Below are positions 52,118-59,398 of a stretch of 64,000 nucleotides of DNA, in pieces (within the stretch, counting starts at the first letter, position 1; the number at the start of each line of letters is the position of its first letter). The stretch is from RPQJ01 sp963778185. GTDB lineage: Bacteria > Pseudomonadota > Gammaproteobacteria > Steroidobacterales > Steroidobacteraceae. Where the stretch lies: NCBI GenBank assembly GCA_963778185.1, contig CAVZTF010000004.1, positions 248,001 through 312,000 on the forward strand. Direction: 5' to 3'. A program made the position numbers and the translations under genes. A model generated the notes under the pieces. It was not told the origin of the DNA. It saw only the letters and a list, made by a program, of their open reading frames with translations, and searched no databases.

Positions 52118-52584
52118 GATTTCATCTGCGACTGGAGGTAGTTCTGCAGGCCGACGCGGCCGATCAGCTCGAGTTGCGTCTCGAGGAAGTCGATGTGCTC
52201 TTCCTCGGACTCGAGGATGTCCGCGAGGAGCTCGCGGCTCACGAAGTCACCGACCTTCTCGCAGTGGACGATGGCAGCCTTGAGGTCCGGGTGACCGAGG
52301 TGCTCGAGCTTCAGGTCACCCTCGAGAATCTCCGCGACGTCCTCGCCGACCATGAGCTTGCCGAGCTGCTGCAGGTTCGGCAGCCCCTCGAGGAACAGGA
52401 TGCGCTCGATCAAGCGGTCGGCGTGCTTCATCTCGTCGATCGATTCGTGCTGCTCGTAATCGCCGAGCCTGTCGAAGCCCCAGTTCTTCAGCATCCGCGC
52501 GTGGAGGAAGTACTGGTTGATCGCCGTGAGTTCGTTCTTGAGGATCTTGTTCAGGTGCGCAATGACGTCGGCGTCGCCCTTCAT
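52114..52584 (-). CDS. bfr: Bacterioferritin
   Basis: A 156-residue four-helix ferritin. It has the ferroxidase ligands in LKNELTAINQYFLHARM and SIDEMKHADRLIERILFLEGLPN (E and H plus the heme-binding Met), VGEDVAEIL, and the C-terminal ESEEEHIDFLETQLELIGRVG. The length is that of the Bfr family. It stores iron as a ferric core in 24-mers. The gene overlaps the RidA gene and lies 55 bp after bfd, whose product mobilises the iron. A Fur-like box lies upstream of bfd. Confidence 0.96.
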   Translation of the reverse strand: MKGDADVIAHLNKILKNELTAINQYFLHARMLKNWGFDRLGDYEQHESIDEMKHADRLIERILFLEGLPNLQQLGKLMVGEDVAEILEGDLKLEHLGHPDLKAAIVHCEKVGDFVSRELLADILESEEEHIDFLETQLELIGRVGLQNYLQSQMKS

Positions 52585-52639
52585 GGCGAAGTCCTCCAGT
52601 GGCGGGATTGCGTGGTGGGGCCCGTGGCCCCGCGTGTGG

Positions 52640-52831
52640 CTACGCAGCCTGCGGCGAGGGGCCGCGGGAATCAAGTCTCTCGTCCAGCATCTCGCGGGCG
52701 CAGGGCTCGCAGGCGCCACAGCAGGTAGCCACGCCGGTGCACGCCTGGAGCTGCTCGAAGGAGCGCGCGCCTTCCTGGATCGCCTGGCTCAGGCGCTGGT
52801 CGGAGATGCCGTGGCAGACGCAGACGTACAT
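52640..52831 (-). CDS. bfd: Bacterioferritin-associated ferredoxin
   Basis: A 63-residue Bfd. It opens MYVCVCHGISDQRLSQAIQEGA, with ligands Cys4 and Cys6. The second ligand pair is C38-x-x-C41 in CTGVATCCGACEPC, which binds a [2Fe-2S] cluster. It delivers electrons to bacterioferritin for iron release. ATG 52831 gives the canonical MYVC start; longer frames read through the Fur-like box. It is the first gene of the leftward bfd-bfr-ridA unit. Confidence 0.95.
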   Translation of the reverse strand: MYVCVCHGISDQRLSQAIQEGARSFEQLQACTGVATCCGACEPCAREMLDERLDSRGPSPQAA

Positions 52832-52873
52832 GGTTCGGGTCCTCGGCGCTAATCCTATCGTCGCCCGTTCGCG

Positions 52874-52892
52874 AATGCAAACGATTCGTATT
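52874..52892. promoter_or_regulatory. Fur-box-like sequence upstream of bfd
   Basis: AATGCAAACGATTCGTATT matches about 14 of 19 bases of the AATGATAAT-N-ATTCTCATT form of the Fur consensus and lies 43 bp upstream of the bfd start. Iron-dependent control of bfd is well known in other gammaproteobacteria. Confidence 0.6.
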
Positions 52893-53013
52893 AAGGAATT
52901 ACCGAGGGGCCGCAATGCCATGGGTGGCGTTGGAATTATGGTAGAAGGGCCTCCCGATTGCCCGACCGTGGGCCGGGAAGACACCACACAACAACGGCAT
53001 CAAGGGGTTACAC

Positions 53014-53442
53014 ATGAATACCATGCGAGTCCTGGGGGTTTCGTTGCTGCTCGCAGGCGGGAGCGCCTACGCCGAGGAAACGCTGCACCTCGTGGAGCGC
53101 GCCACCACGGACGCCGTTACCGATACCGGGGCCAAGGATGACTCGGCCGGCGACATCCTGACGTTTGCCAACGAGGTTTTCGATCGCGCGAATTCGGCCA
53201 GGGTGGGTGACAACCAGGGATTCTGCGTGCGTACGGTGGTCGGCAAGTCGTGGGAGTGCTGGTGGACCTTGTCGTTGAAGGACGGGCAGATCACCGTCCA
53301 GGGGCCGTTCCTCGACAAGGGGGACTCGGTGCTCGCGATCACCGGCGGGACTGGCAAGTACGCCTCGGCGCGCGGCCAGATGAAGCTGCACGCGAGGAAC
53401 GAGAAAGGCACGGAGTACGATTTTGCCTACGAACTGGAATGA
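53014..53442 (+). CDS. Exported allene-oxide-cyclase/dirigent-like barrel protein
   Basis: A 142-residue protein with a signal peptide (MRVLGVSLLLAGGSAYA-EE). The rest matches the small beta-barrel superfamily that includes plant allene oxide cyclase and dirigent proteins. Landmarks are DILTFANEVFDRANSARVG, NQGFCVRTVVGKSWECWWTLSLKDGQITVQGPF and VLAITGGTGKYASARGQM, with the T-G-G-T-G-x-Y-x-x-A-R-G signature near the C-terminus. There are two Cys that could form a disulfide. Bacterial homologues are widespread but of unknown function; a lipid- or phenolic-binding role is possible. It is divergent from bfd. Confidence 0.85.
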   Translation: MNTMRVLGVSLLLAGGSAYAEETLHLVERATTDAVTDTGAKDDSAGDILTFANEVFDRANSARVGDNQGFCVRTVVGKSWECWWTLSLKDGQITVQGPFLDKGDSVLAITGGTGKYASARGQMKLHARNEKGTEYDFAYELE

Positions 53443-53475
53443 CCGGGCGCCGGCACGCGCGGTCGTCGCCCTGGC

Positions 53476-53772
53476 GTGACCGGAGCGGCTGACGAGCGGG
53501 ACGCGGCTCGACGCGCCCTCATGGACCAGGCGCGCGCGCAGGCCGAGCGCGACAAGGCCATGGCGCCGCGGCACGTGGTGCCGCGCGTCATCGCGGCCGT
53601 GCTCGCCGCCCTGGTCGTGTCGGTCGTCATGCTGGGCTTCGACTCGTTCCTGACCGCCGTGCAGAAGGTCCTGGAAATCCAGCCCGCCGAACCCGAGCCC
53701 GATCCCGCCGAGCCCATGCCCGCGTTCGCCGTCCCGGCGCCGCCCGCAGAGCCCGTGCCAGCCGACGACTAG
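53476..53772 (+). CDS. Small single-pass membrane protein, hypothetical
   Basis: A 98-residue protein starting at GTG 53476. It has an Ala/Arg-rich cytoplasmic helix (ADERDAARRALMDQARAQAERDK), a TM (VIAAVLAALVVSVVMLGFDSFL, about 38-59), and a Pro/Glu-rich periplasmic tail (PAEPEPDPAEPMPAFAVPAPP). The layout resembles TonB-like or membrane-fusion small proteins, but no family is recognised. It follows the dirigent-like gene by 33 bp on the same strand. The TAG 53770-53772 lies at the start of repeat copy 13. Confidence 0.6.
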   Translation: MTGAADERDAARRALMDQARAQAERDKAMAPRHVVPRVIAAVLAALVVSVVMLGFDSFLTAVQKVLEIQPAEPEPDPAEPMPAFAVPAPPAEPVPADD

Positions 53773-53816
53773 AGGTGCCAGTGGTCGGATCGGTCGGGTC
53801 CGACCACTGGCACCTC
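53771..53816. repeat. Palindromic repeat, copy 13 (complete)
   Basis: AGAGGTGCCAGTGGTCGGAT ... GTCCGACCACTGGCACCTCT fills exactly the space between two convergent genes. It overlaps the TAG of the left one and ends one base before the TGA of the right one. Confidence 0.93.
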
Positions 53817-54467
53817 TCAGCAGCCTTCCTTCTTTTTCTTTTTCGGCGCGGCGGGCACGGAAGGGCCAGGGGCCACGGGCGCGGCCAGCCTGGGTAGCTC
53901 CGTCGCTGCGGCCGGAGCGGCGGCCTCGCCGCCCATGCGCGCCTGTCCGCCGAAGAACTGCGCGAGCGCCGCAGCACGCTCGAACCGCGCGCGATCGGCC
54001 GGTGTGGCGTCGGTCGCCTGGGTCGGGAACAGCACCTCGTCCTGCCAGTTTTCGAGCCCGCCGAGCAACATGTACACGGCGTCGTAGCCCTGCGCGCGCA
54101 GCAACATCCACGCCTGCGCCGAATGGATTCCGCCCTCGGAGTACAGGACGAGCTTCTCATTGCGCAGCAGCGGGTAATCCTGCAGTCCGGACAGCGTTAC
54201 GTTCTCCGCGGTCGGAATGTGGTACGCGGAGTATTCCTCGTCCGTGCGCAGGTCGAGCAGCCGGTAGTCCGAACGTCCCTCGACGATCCACGCCGCGAGC
54301 TCCGGAGGGGTCACGTGGTCGACTTCCTCCTCGACCACGAGCGCGAGCTCGTGCGCATCGAGTTTCACGAACGGCCCGCGGTGCGGTTGGCTGAAGAGCG
54401 CCACCGCGCCGAGCACCAGTGCGAGCGCGCCGAGCTTCTGGTTCAGCGTCAGTGCCGGCCGTTTCAT
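53817..54467 (-). CDS. Membrane-anchored rhodanese-like protein lacking the catalytic cysteine
   Basis: A 216-residue protein. The N-terminal anchor (LNQKLGALALVLGAVALFS) is followed by a rhodanese domain (about 45-145) with YRLLDLRTDEEYSAYHIPTAENV and a terminal LLGGLENWQDEVLFP. The active-site loop reads LVLYSEGGIHSAQAW, with Ser where the catalytic Cys should be, so normal sulfur transfer is not expected. The C-terminus is Ala/Pro-rich with a KKKKKEGC tail. It overlaps the last YeeE/YedE gene by four bases and is the last gene of the sulfur operon; it may bind rather than transfer sulfur. Confidence 0.85.
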   Translation of the reverse strand: MKRPALTLNQKLGALALVLGAVALFSQPHRGPFVKLDAHELALVVEEEVDHVTPPELAAWIVEGRSDYRLLDLRTDEEYSAYHIPTAENVTLSGLQDYPLLRNEKLVLYSEGGIHSAQAWMLLRAQGYDAVYMLLGGLENWQDEVLFPTQATDATPADRARFERAAALAQFFGGQARMGGEAAAPAAATELPRLAAPVAPGPSVPAAPKKKKKEGC

Positions 54468-55060
54468 GTCCGGTCTCCGAAGCGCCGTTCGACCAGCGTC
54501 GCGCCCCAGAAGCCCACGACCGCGATCACCACGACCGCAAACACCACGAGGCCCCACGGCACCTCGAACACCTCGGGCAGCGTGACCTGGCCCATGGCAT
54601 CCGAGTTCACGAAGTCCTTGATCGAGGGATACACCTGCGCGTACACGAACGTGCCGGCGAAGATGCCGAGCGCGTAGAGCACCGCGTCGAAGCGGCCGGT
54701 CGCGAGCGCGGCCAGCGACGTGCCCGGGCAGTAGCCGCCGATCACGAACCCGACGCCGAGCACGAGGCCGCCAAGGATCTGCGGACCGAGGTGCGTCGGC
54801 ACGAGGTACACGAGGCTCAGGTCCAGCCAGCCGATCCACCCGAGGTAGGTGACGCCGAGCATCGCCGTGACGATGGCCGTGAACATCACCTTGAACACGG
54901 ACATGTCGTAGAGATAGAACTGGGCCGCGAGCTTGCGCGCGCTGCCGAACCCGGCCCGCTCGAGGGCGAAGCCGAAGCCGAGCCCCAGCACGAACGCGAG
55001 CACGAGCGACATCTCGTCGCCGAAGAAGCCGTACTTGTAGAGGGGTGTCATCATCGCCAT
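54464..55060 (-). CDS. YeeE/YedE-family membrane protein, half 2
   Basis: A 198-residue membrane protein with about five TMs and the family motif GFVIGGYCPGTSLAALATGR containing the conserved Cys-Pro-Gly-Thr. Its partner upstream carries the other conserved Cys. In YeeE-type transporters these cysteines line the thiosulfate path, and split YeeE/YedE genes of ~170-200 residues are known to work as a pair. It starts inside the end of the partner gene and overlaps the rhodanese-like gene by four bases. It probably takes part in uptake or export of a sulfur compound. Confidence 0.9.
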   Translation of the reverse strand: MAMMTPLYKYGFFGDEMSLVLAFVLGLGFGFALERAGFGSARKLAAQFYLYDMSVFKVMFTAIVTAMLGVTYLGWIGWLDLSLVYLVPTHLGPQILGGLVLGVGFVIGGYCPGTSLAALATGRFDAVLYALGIFAGTFVYAQVYPSIKDFVNSDAMGQVTLPEVFEVPWGLVVFAVVVIAVVGFWGATLVERRFGDRT

Positions 55061-55575
55061 TGCCACCGCATGAACCAGGCGACCGCGTAGCCGCCGACGA
55101 AGACCATGAGCATGAAGGCCCAGCTGCCGACGTTGAGCAGCGCGCCGCCAGTGAGCGCCTGGCCGCTGGTGCAGCCGCGCGCGAGGTGAGCGCCGACCGC
55201 CATCAGCATGCCGCCCGCGAACGCGCACGCGAGCCGCACGGCCGTCGAGACCCGCGGCCCTTTCTCGACCGCGAAGTGGGCGCGTCCCGCAATCAGCCCG
55301 GAAAGCAGCGCGCCGGCCATGACGCCGACCACCTCGAACACCAGCCACGCCTTGAGCGGGTGCGTGGTGCCGTCGCCGAGGTACTGCTGCATGTACTCGT
55401 TGCCCTGCGCATGAGCCGGCGCGACCAGGCTCACGAGCCAGCTCAGGGTCGAGCTGAACGCGCCTGAGGCGCCGAGGCCGCGACCCACGAGCACGAAGGC
55501 CGCGAGCAGCACGAGCCCGAGCCCGATGCCCGCGAGATACGGGTTCAGGTAGGGGCTGGGGGAACGTGGGTTCAT
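55051..55575 (-). CDS. YeeE/YedE-family membrane protein, half 1
   Basis: A 174-residue protein with four to five TMs (LAGIGLGLVLLAAFVLVG; HPLKAWLVFEVVGVMAGALLSGLIAG; STAVRLACAFAGGMLMAVGAHLARGCTSGQALTGGALLN; SWAFMLMVFVGGYAVAW). GCTSGQALTGGA is the signature of the N-terminal half of YeeE/YedE. A periplasmic loop has ASGAFSSTLSW..HAQGNEYMQQYLG. It overlaps the NrfD-type gene by four bases, and the second half-gene overlaps its end. Together they make a full YeeE-type channel. Confidence 0.9.
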   Translation of the reverse strand: MNPRSPSPYLNPYLAGIGLGLVLLAAFVLVGRGLGASGAFSSTLSWLVSLVAPAHAQGNEYMQQYLGDGTTHPLKAWLVFEVVGVMAGALLSGLIAGRAHFAVEKGPRVSTAVRLACAFAGGMLMAVGAHLARGCTSGQALTGGALLNVGSWAFMLMVFVGGYAVAWFMRWQWR

Positions 55576-56507
55576 GGCGATATCCAGTGGCTGTACTGTC
55601 CGGCCGAGACGATGACGAAGCGCAGCGCAAGGCCGCCCGCCATCACGAGGATCGGCGCGACCAGGGTGTGGGAAATGCGGTGCGAGGCCATGAGCGACTG
55701 GATCGCGAGCGGCAGCACGATGCCGAGACCGACGACCAGCACCCAGAACGCGGCGGTGTAGGGCCCGCCGAGCAGCAGCGCGGCGGCGTTCGCGTGCACC
55801 TCGCCCGAGGTCAGGTGCCCGATGAGGAACAGGGCGATCAGCGCGAGCTCGACCATCAGGAACACGTTGTCCGCCCGCAGCAGGGTCGCCTGCTCCGTGT
55901 CGTCACGCGAGATCATGTGAGCGAACGCCGCGCCGGTCGACAGGCCCGAGACCAGGAAGAGCGGGCCCAGCGCCGCGCTCGCCCACAGCGGTCGCGCGCC
56001 CAGGCTCGAGAGCAGGATGCCGGTGTATACGCCGAGCGCGACGCCGACCGCGATGCTGGCCGTGCCCAGCCGGCGCAGCGCGGCCGGATCGCGCAGGCGT
56101 TCGGCAAACCTCGCGATGGCGGGCCAGCGGGCGAGCAGGTCGGGCGAGAGCGAGGCGAGCGCGGCGAGCGCGAGGAACGGATAGACCAGGACCAGGATCC
56201 AGCCGCCCCAGGACATGGGCGAGGCCGGCTGGAGCGTGAGGTACATGCGCCACACGTAGAGCCGGTGCTCGAGGTCGAGGAACAGCGCGCCCATGCCAAG
56301 TGACAGCAGCACCAGAGCGAACCACGGCAGCACGTAGCTCACGCTCCCCTGGCCCGGCCGGCGGCCCTGTTGCATGAACCACCCGGACAGCACCAGTGAA
56401 CCCGCGACCCAGCCGCCGAGGAACAGGTAGACCGGGACCTCCCAGCCCCACACGTGCATCGTGGGGTCGATCATCGGGTTGGCGCGGGTGGTGACGAGTT
56501 CGATCAT
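55572..56507 (-). CDS. NrfD/PsrC-type membrane quinone-interacting subunit
   Basis: A 311-residue integral membrane protein with eight to nine TMs. The opening VWGWEVPVYLFLGGWVAGSLVLSG is typical of NrfD/PsrC, as are the inner segments MGALFLDLEHRLYVWRMYLT, ILLSSLGARPLWASAALGPLFLVSGLSTGAAF and the terminal ALRFVIVSAGQYSHWI. It exchanges electrons between the quinone pool and the periplasmic FeS/molybdo subunits. It lies 4 bp after the FeS gene and overlaps the first YeeE half. No heme-binding motif is present, as expected. Confidence 0.93.
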   Translation of the reverse strand: MIELVTTRANPMIDPTMHVWGWEVPVYLFLGGWVAGSLVLSGWFMQQGRRPGQGSVSYVLPWFALVLLSLGMGALFLDLEHRLYVWRMYLTLQPASPMSWGGWILVLVYPFLALAALASLSPDLLARWPAIARFAERLRDPAALRRLGTASIAVGVALGVYTGILLSSLGARPLWASAALGPLFLVSGLSTGAAFAHMISRDDTEQATLLRADNVFLMVELALIALFLIGHLTSGEVHANAAALLLGGPYTAAFWVLVVGLGIVLPLAIQSLMASHRISHTLVAPILVMAGGLALRFVIVSAGQYSHWISP

Positions 56508-56511
56508 CGCC

Positions 56512-57051
56512 TCACTCCAGGTAGAAGATGCGCGGCTTCGTGCCGGCGTCCGGCATCAGCACGAAGTGCCGTCGCGAGGCGATCAGGCGGCTCACCTCGG
56601 ACTCGGGGTCGTCGAGGTCGCCGAAGCTCATGCTGTGCGTCGGGCAGACCGACACGCACGCCGGCAACTCGCCCTTCTCGACGCGGTGGATGCAGAACGT
56701 GCACTTGTCCGCGTAGCCCTCGGGATGGATGAAGCGCGCGCCGTAGGGGCAGGAGGCGAGGCAGGCCTTGCAGCCGATGCACTTGCCGTGGTCCACGAGC
56801 ACCACCTTGCCGTAGTCGTGCACGTGGCTCGCGCCCGTCGGGCAGCAGCTCACGCACGGCGGCTCGTCGCAGTGGTTACAGCGCTCCGAAGTGATCGTGA
56901 GCCGCAGGTCCGGCATCGAGCCCTCGAGGCGCTGCACGATCCAGTCGCGACAGAATCCGTCCGGGACGTCGTTCTCCGTCTTGCAGGCGACCACGCAGTC
57001 CATGCAGCCGACGCACTTCTTCGTGTCGATGACCATGCCGAGGCGCGTCAC
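56512..57051 (-). CDS. Four-cluster [4Fe-4S] ferredoxin subunit (PsrB/TtrB-like)
   Basis: A 179-residue iron-sulfur protein. Cysteine motifs for four [4Fe-4S] clusters are visible: CVGCMDCVVACKTEN, CNHCDEPPCVSCCPTG, CIGCKACLASCPYG, CTFCIHRVEKGELPACVSVCPTHS. There is no Tat signal, as expected for a subunit carried out with its molybdo partner. It transfers electrons between the catalytic and the membrane subunit. It lies 3 bp after the catalytic gene. The RFGDLDDPESEVSRLIA segment and terminal TKPRIFYLE are as in PsrB/TtrB. Confidence 0.95.
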   Translation of the reverse strand: MTRLGMVIDTKKCVGCMDCVVACKTENDVPDGFCRDWIVQRLEGSMPDLRLTITSERCNHCDEPPCVSCCPTGASHVHDYGKVVLVDHGKCIGCKACLASCPYGARFIHPEGYADKCTFCIHRVEKGELPACVSVCPTHSMSFGDLDDPESEVSRLIASRRHFVLMPDAGTKPRIFYLE

Positions 57052-57054
57052 GGT

Positions 57055-59247
57055 TCAGGCCTCCTGCTCGATGGTCACGAAGTTGACGTTCGTGCCGGTG
57101 CCGCCCATGAGCGGATCCGTCGCGTAGCGTGTGATGAGCTGCGCGTCGCTCGCGCCGCGGCCGTAGGCACTCCTGAGGCCCTTCGCGGTGTGGCCGAAGC
57201 CGTGGACCATGTACACGCACTCGGGGCGTATCGCCTCGGTGACGCGCGCCTTGATGCGATTGCTCACGACGCCGTCCTGGTTCCTCAGTCTCACGTAGTC
57301 CCCGCTCTTCACGCCCATGCGTGCGCCCGCGTTTGCGTTGACCCAGACCTCGTTCTCGGCCATGGCGTCCCGCAGCACCGGGTTCGTCTGCGTGCGGCTG
57401 AAGGTGTGCACCGGCGCGCGGCCGTAGAGAAGTCGGAACGAGCCGGCCGGGCCTTCCGCGGGACGCTCGTGGCGCGGGACCGGGTCGAAGCCCGCCTGTT
57501 CGAGTTGCGGCGAGTAGAACTCGACCTTGCCCGAGGGCGTGGCGAACTCGGGCGGGATGCCGTCCTCGAAGTAGAGCGGCGGCTTCGTGCCCTTCACGAG
57601 CCCGCGCTGCTTCAAGTCGGCGAGGCTGTGGCCCGCGGCCTTGAGGCGATGGTCCAGGTACTCCTCGATGTCCTTCCAGGGGTAGAACGCGCCGAGGCCG
57701 AGCTTGATCGCGAGCTCGCGCGCGATCCACCAGTTCGGCTTCTGGTCGTGGGGCGGGGCCACGACGGGCTGGCGCAGCGCGATGAAGGGCTCGCGGAAGA
57801 ACTCGACGTTGAGGTCGTCGTAGCGCTCGAGGTAGGTGGTCTCGGGCAGCACCACGTCGGCCCAGCCGGCGATCTCGGAGGGCACCACGTCCACCACCAC
57901 CATGAGGTCGAGGTTCTGGATGGCGCGGATCGTTTCCTCCTGGCTCGGCAGCGCCTGCAGCAGGTTGGTCGCATACACGAGCCAGCCCTTGATCGGGTAG
58001 GGCCGACCGGTGAGCGTTGCCTCGCGGATGCCGGAGGTGATGGTCTCGCTCGCGAACGGGTACTTGTGGTCCGGGTTGTCGACCTTGCCGCGCTGCATGG
58101 CCGGGTACGGCGGGTAGGGGTAGCCCGGCACGTCCATGCTGTTCGGGAAATAGAAGCCGCCCTTGCGTCCCCAGCTGCCGAGCAGCGCGTTCAGGAGCGC
58201 GATGCCGCGGCTGCGCTGCGTGTCGTTGCCGTACCAGGTGGCGTGGCGGCCCGGATGGACGAGGGTCGCGGGGCGATGACGCGCCATCTCGCGCGCCGTC
58301 TCGCGGATGAGCTCGGGCGGGATGCCGGTCTCGGGATAGGCCCACTCGGGCGTGCGTGCGGCAATCTCGGCCTTGAAGTAGTCGAAGCCGAAGCCGAACT
58401 GCTCGACGAACGGCCGGTCGTACAGTTCCTCGGTGACGATCACGTTCATCCACGCGAGGATCAACGCGAGGTCGGTGCCGGGTTTCACCGGGAGGTAGTG
58501 CTTCGCCTTGCTCGCGGCGATCGAGAAGCGTGGGTCGGCGACGATGATCGAAGCGCCGTTCCCGATGGCCTCGGAGAACTCCTGCACCTGCGTGTTGTGC
58601 ATGTTCTCGCCGAGATGGGAGCCGATCAGCACGAGGCAGCGGGCGTTGGCGATATCCGTGCGCTCGGGCGAGCCGATGCCCTCGCCGAACGTGAGCTCGA
58701 AGCCGACGTCGCGCGGGCCGCGGCACTGGGCGAACGAGGGTGCGGCGATGTTCGCGCTGCCGTAGGCCTTCAACGTGTGCTTGAGGAAGTTGCCGCCGAT
58801 GCCGTGGCTGAAGAGGGCCATCGCCTCGGGGCCGTACTCGGCCTTGACCTTCTGCATGCGCTCGGCGATGTAGTCGAGCGCCTCGTCCCAGGTGACCTCG
58901 ACCCACTCCTCCTCGCCGCGGGACTTGCGACGGATGAGCGGGGCGCGCAATCGATCCGTGTCGTAGTGGGCGCCGATGCCGCCCGTGCCGCGCGGGCAGA
59001 GCCGTCCGCGCGAGAGCGGGTCCTCGGGGTTGCCGGTGATCTTCCAGAGGCGGCCGTCGCGCACGTGGGCGACGGCGTTGCACTTCCAGAAGCAGATGTC
59101 GCAGGAGGTGGGGACCGTCCGGACCTCGCCGGCGGCTGGCTTGCCGGCCATGGCCTGCAGCGTGCTCGACGTGCCTGCGGCTACGGCCGCCGCCCCCGCA
59201 CCGAAACCCGCGATCTTGAGGAAGCGCCGTCGCGAAATCCTGTTCAT
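57055..59247 (-). CDS. Periplasmic molybdopterin oxidoreductase (thiosulfate/polysulfide/tetrathionate reductase type)
   Basis: A 730-residue catalytic subunit with a Tat signal SRRRFLK at 5-11. The [4Fe-4S] site is C49-x2-C52-x3-C56 ... C84 (SCDICFWKC, LCPRG). The likely Mo-ligating Cys is C175 in FAQCRGPRD. Bis-MGD-binding blocks follow (LVLIGSHLGENMHNTQ, IVADPRFS, PGTDLALILAWMNVI, VVVDVVPSEIAGWADVVLPE, ETTYLERYDDL) and the C-terminal TNPVLRDAM..VWVNANAGARMG. The size and order fit PhsA/PsrA (~750) rather than the larger SoeA or TtrA (~1000). The substrate is probably an inorganic sulfur compound, given the neighbours. It is the first gene of a six-gene overlapping operon. Confidence 0.92.
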   Translation of the reverse strand: MNRISRRRFLKIAGFGAGAAAVAAGTSSTLQAMAGKPAAGEVRTVPTSCDICFWKCNAVAHVRDGRLWKITGNPEDPLSRGRLCPRGTGGIGAHYDTDRLRAPLIRRKSRGEEEWVEVTWDEALDYIAERMQKVKAEYGPEAMALFSHGIGGNFLKHTLKAYGSANIAAPSFAQCRGPRDVGFELTFGEGIGSPERTDIANARCLVLIGSHLGENMHNTQVQEFSEAIGNGASIIVADPRFSIAASKAKHYLPVKPGTDLALILAWMNVIVTEELYDRPFVEQFGFGFDYFKAEIAARTPEWAYPETGIPPELIRETAREMARHRPATLVHPGRHATWYGNDTQRSRGIALLNALLGSWGRKGGFYFPNSMDVPGYPYPPYPAMQRGKVDNPDHKYPFASETITSGIREATLTGRPYPIKGWLVYATNLLQALPSQEETIRAIQNLDLMVVVDVVPSEIAGWADVVLPETTYLERYDDLNVEFFREPFIALRQPVVAPPHDQKPNWWIARELAIKLGLGAFYPWKDIEEYLDHRLKAAGHSLADLKQRGLVKGTKPPLYFEDGIPPEFATPSGKVEFYSPQLEQAGFDPVPRHERPAEGPAGSFRLLYGRAPVHTFSRTQTNPVLRDAMAENEVWVNANAGARMGVKSGDYVRLRNQDGVVSNRIKARVTEAIRPECVYMVHGFGHTAKGLRSAYGRGASDAQLITRYATDPLMGGTGTNVNFVTIEQEA

Positions 59248-59270
59248 CCGCCGCGGTCCCGCCGCCGCTA

Positions 59271-59286
59271 ATTAGTGATATCTAAT
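59271..59286. promoter_or_regulatory. AT-rich inverted repeat upstream of the sulfur operon
   Basis: ATTAG-TGATAT-CTAAT lies 24-39 bp upstream of the molybdo-subunit start, in a strikingly AT-rich island of a GC-rich genome. It looks like an operator overlapping the promoter. ArsR-family persulfide sensors (BigR/SqrR type) use AT-rich palindromes of this general kind in front of rhodanese and YeeE/YedE genes, so that is a possibility from memory. Confidence 0.5.
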
Positions 59287-59335
59287 ATATGATAGCTGCG
59301 GTGCAGCAAAATTCCTCTCGGTAGTATTACTTAAC

Positions 59336-59398
59336 GAGGTGCCAGTGGTCGGATCCGTCGGATGCGACGGATCCGACCGATCCGACCACAGGCACCTC
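59336..59398. repeat. Palindromic repeat, copy 14 (complete)
   Basis: GAGGTGCCAGTGGTCGGATC ... GATCCGACCACAGGCACCTC, with a duplicated inner GATCCGACC on the right. It ends at the base before the TAG (59399-59401, minus strand) of the ferritin-like gene. Confidence 0.9.

Noticed and set aside
56461..59271. A 936-codon open frame on the plus strand across the molybdo-reductase operon
   Set aside because: It is antisense to three unmistakable genes, has a His/Arg/Val-rich composition and no domains. It is an artefact of high GC content.
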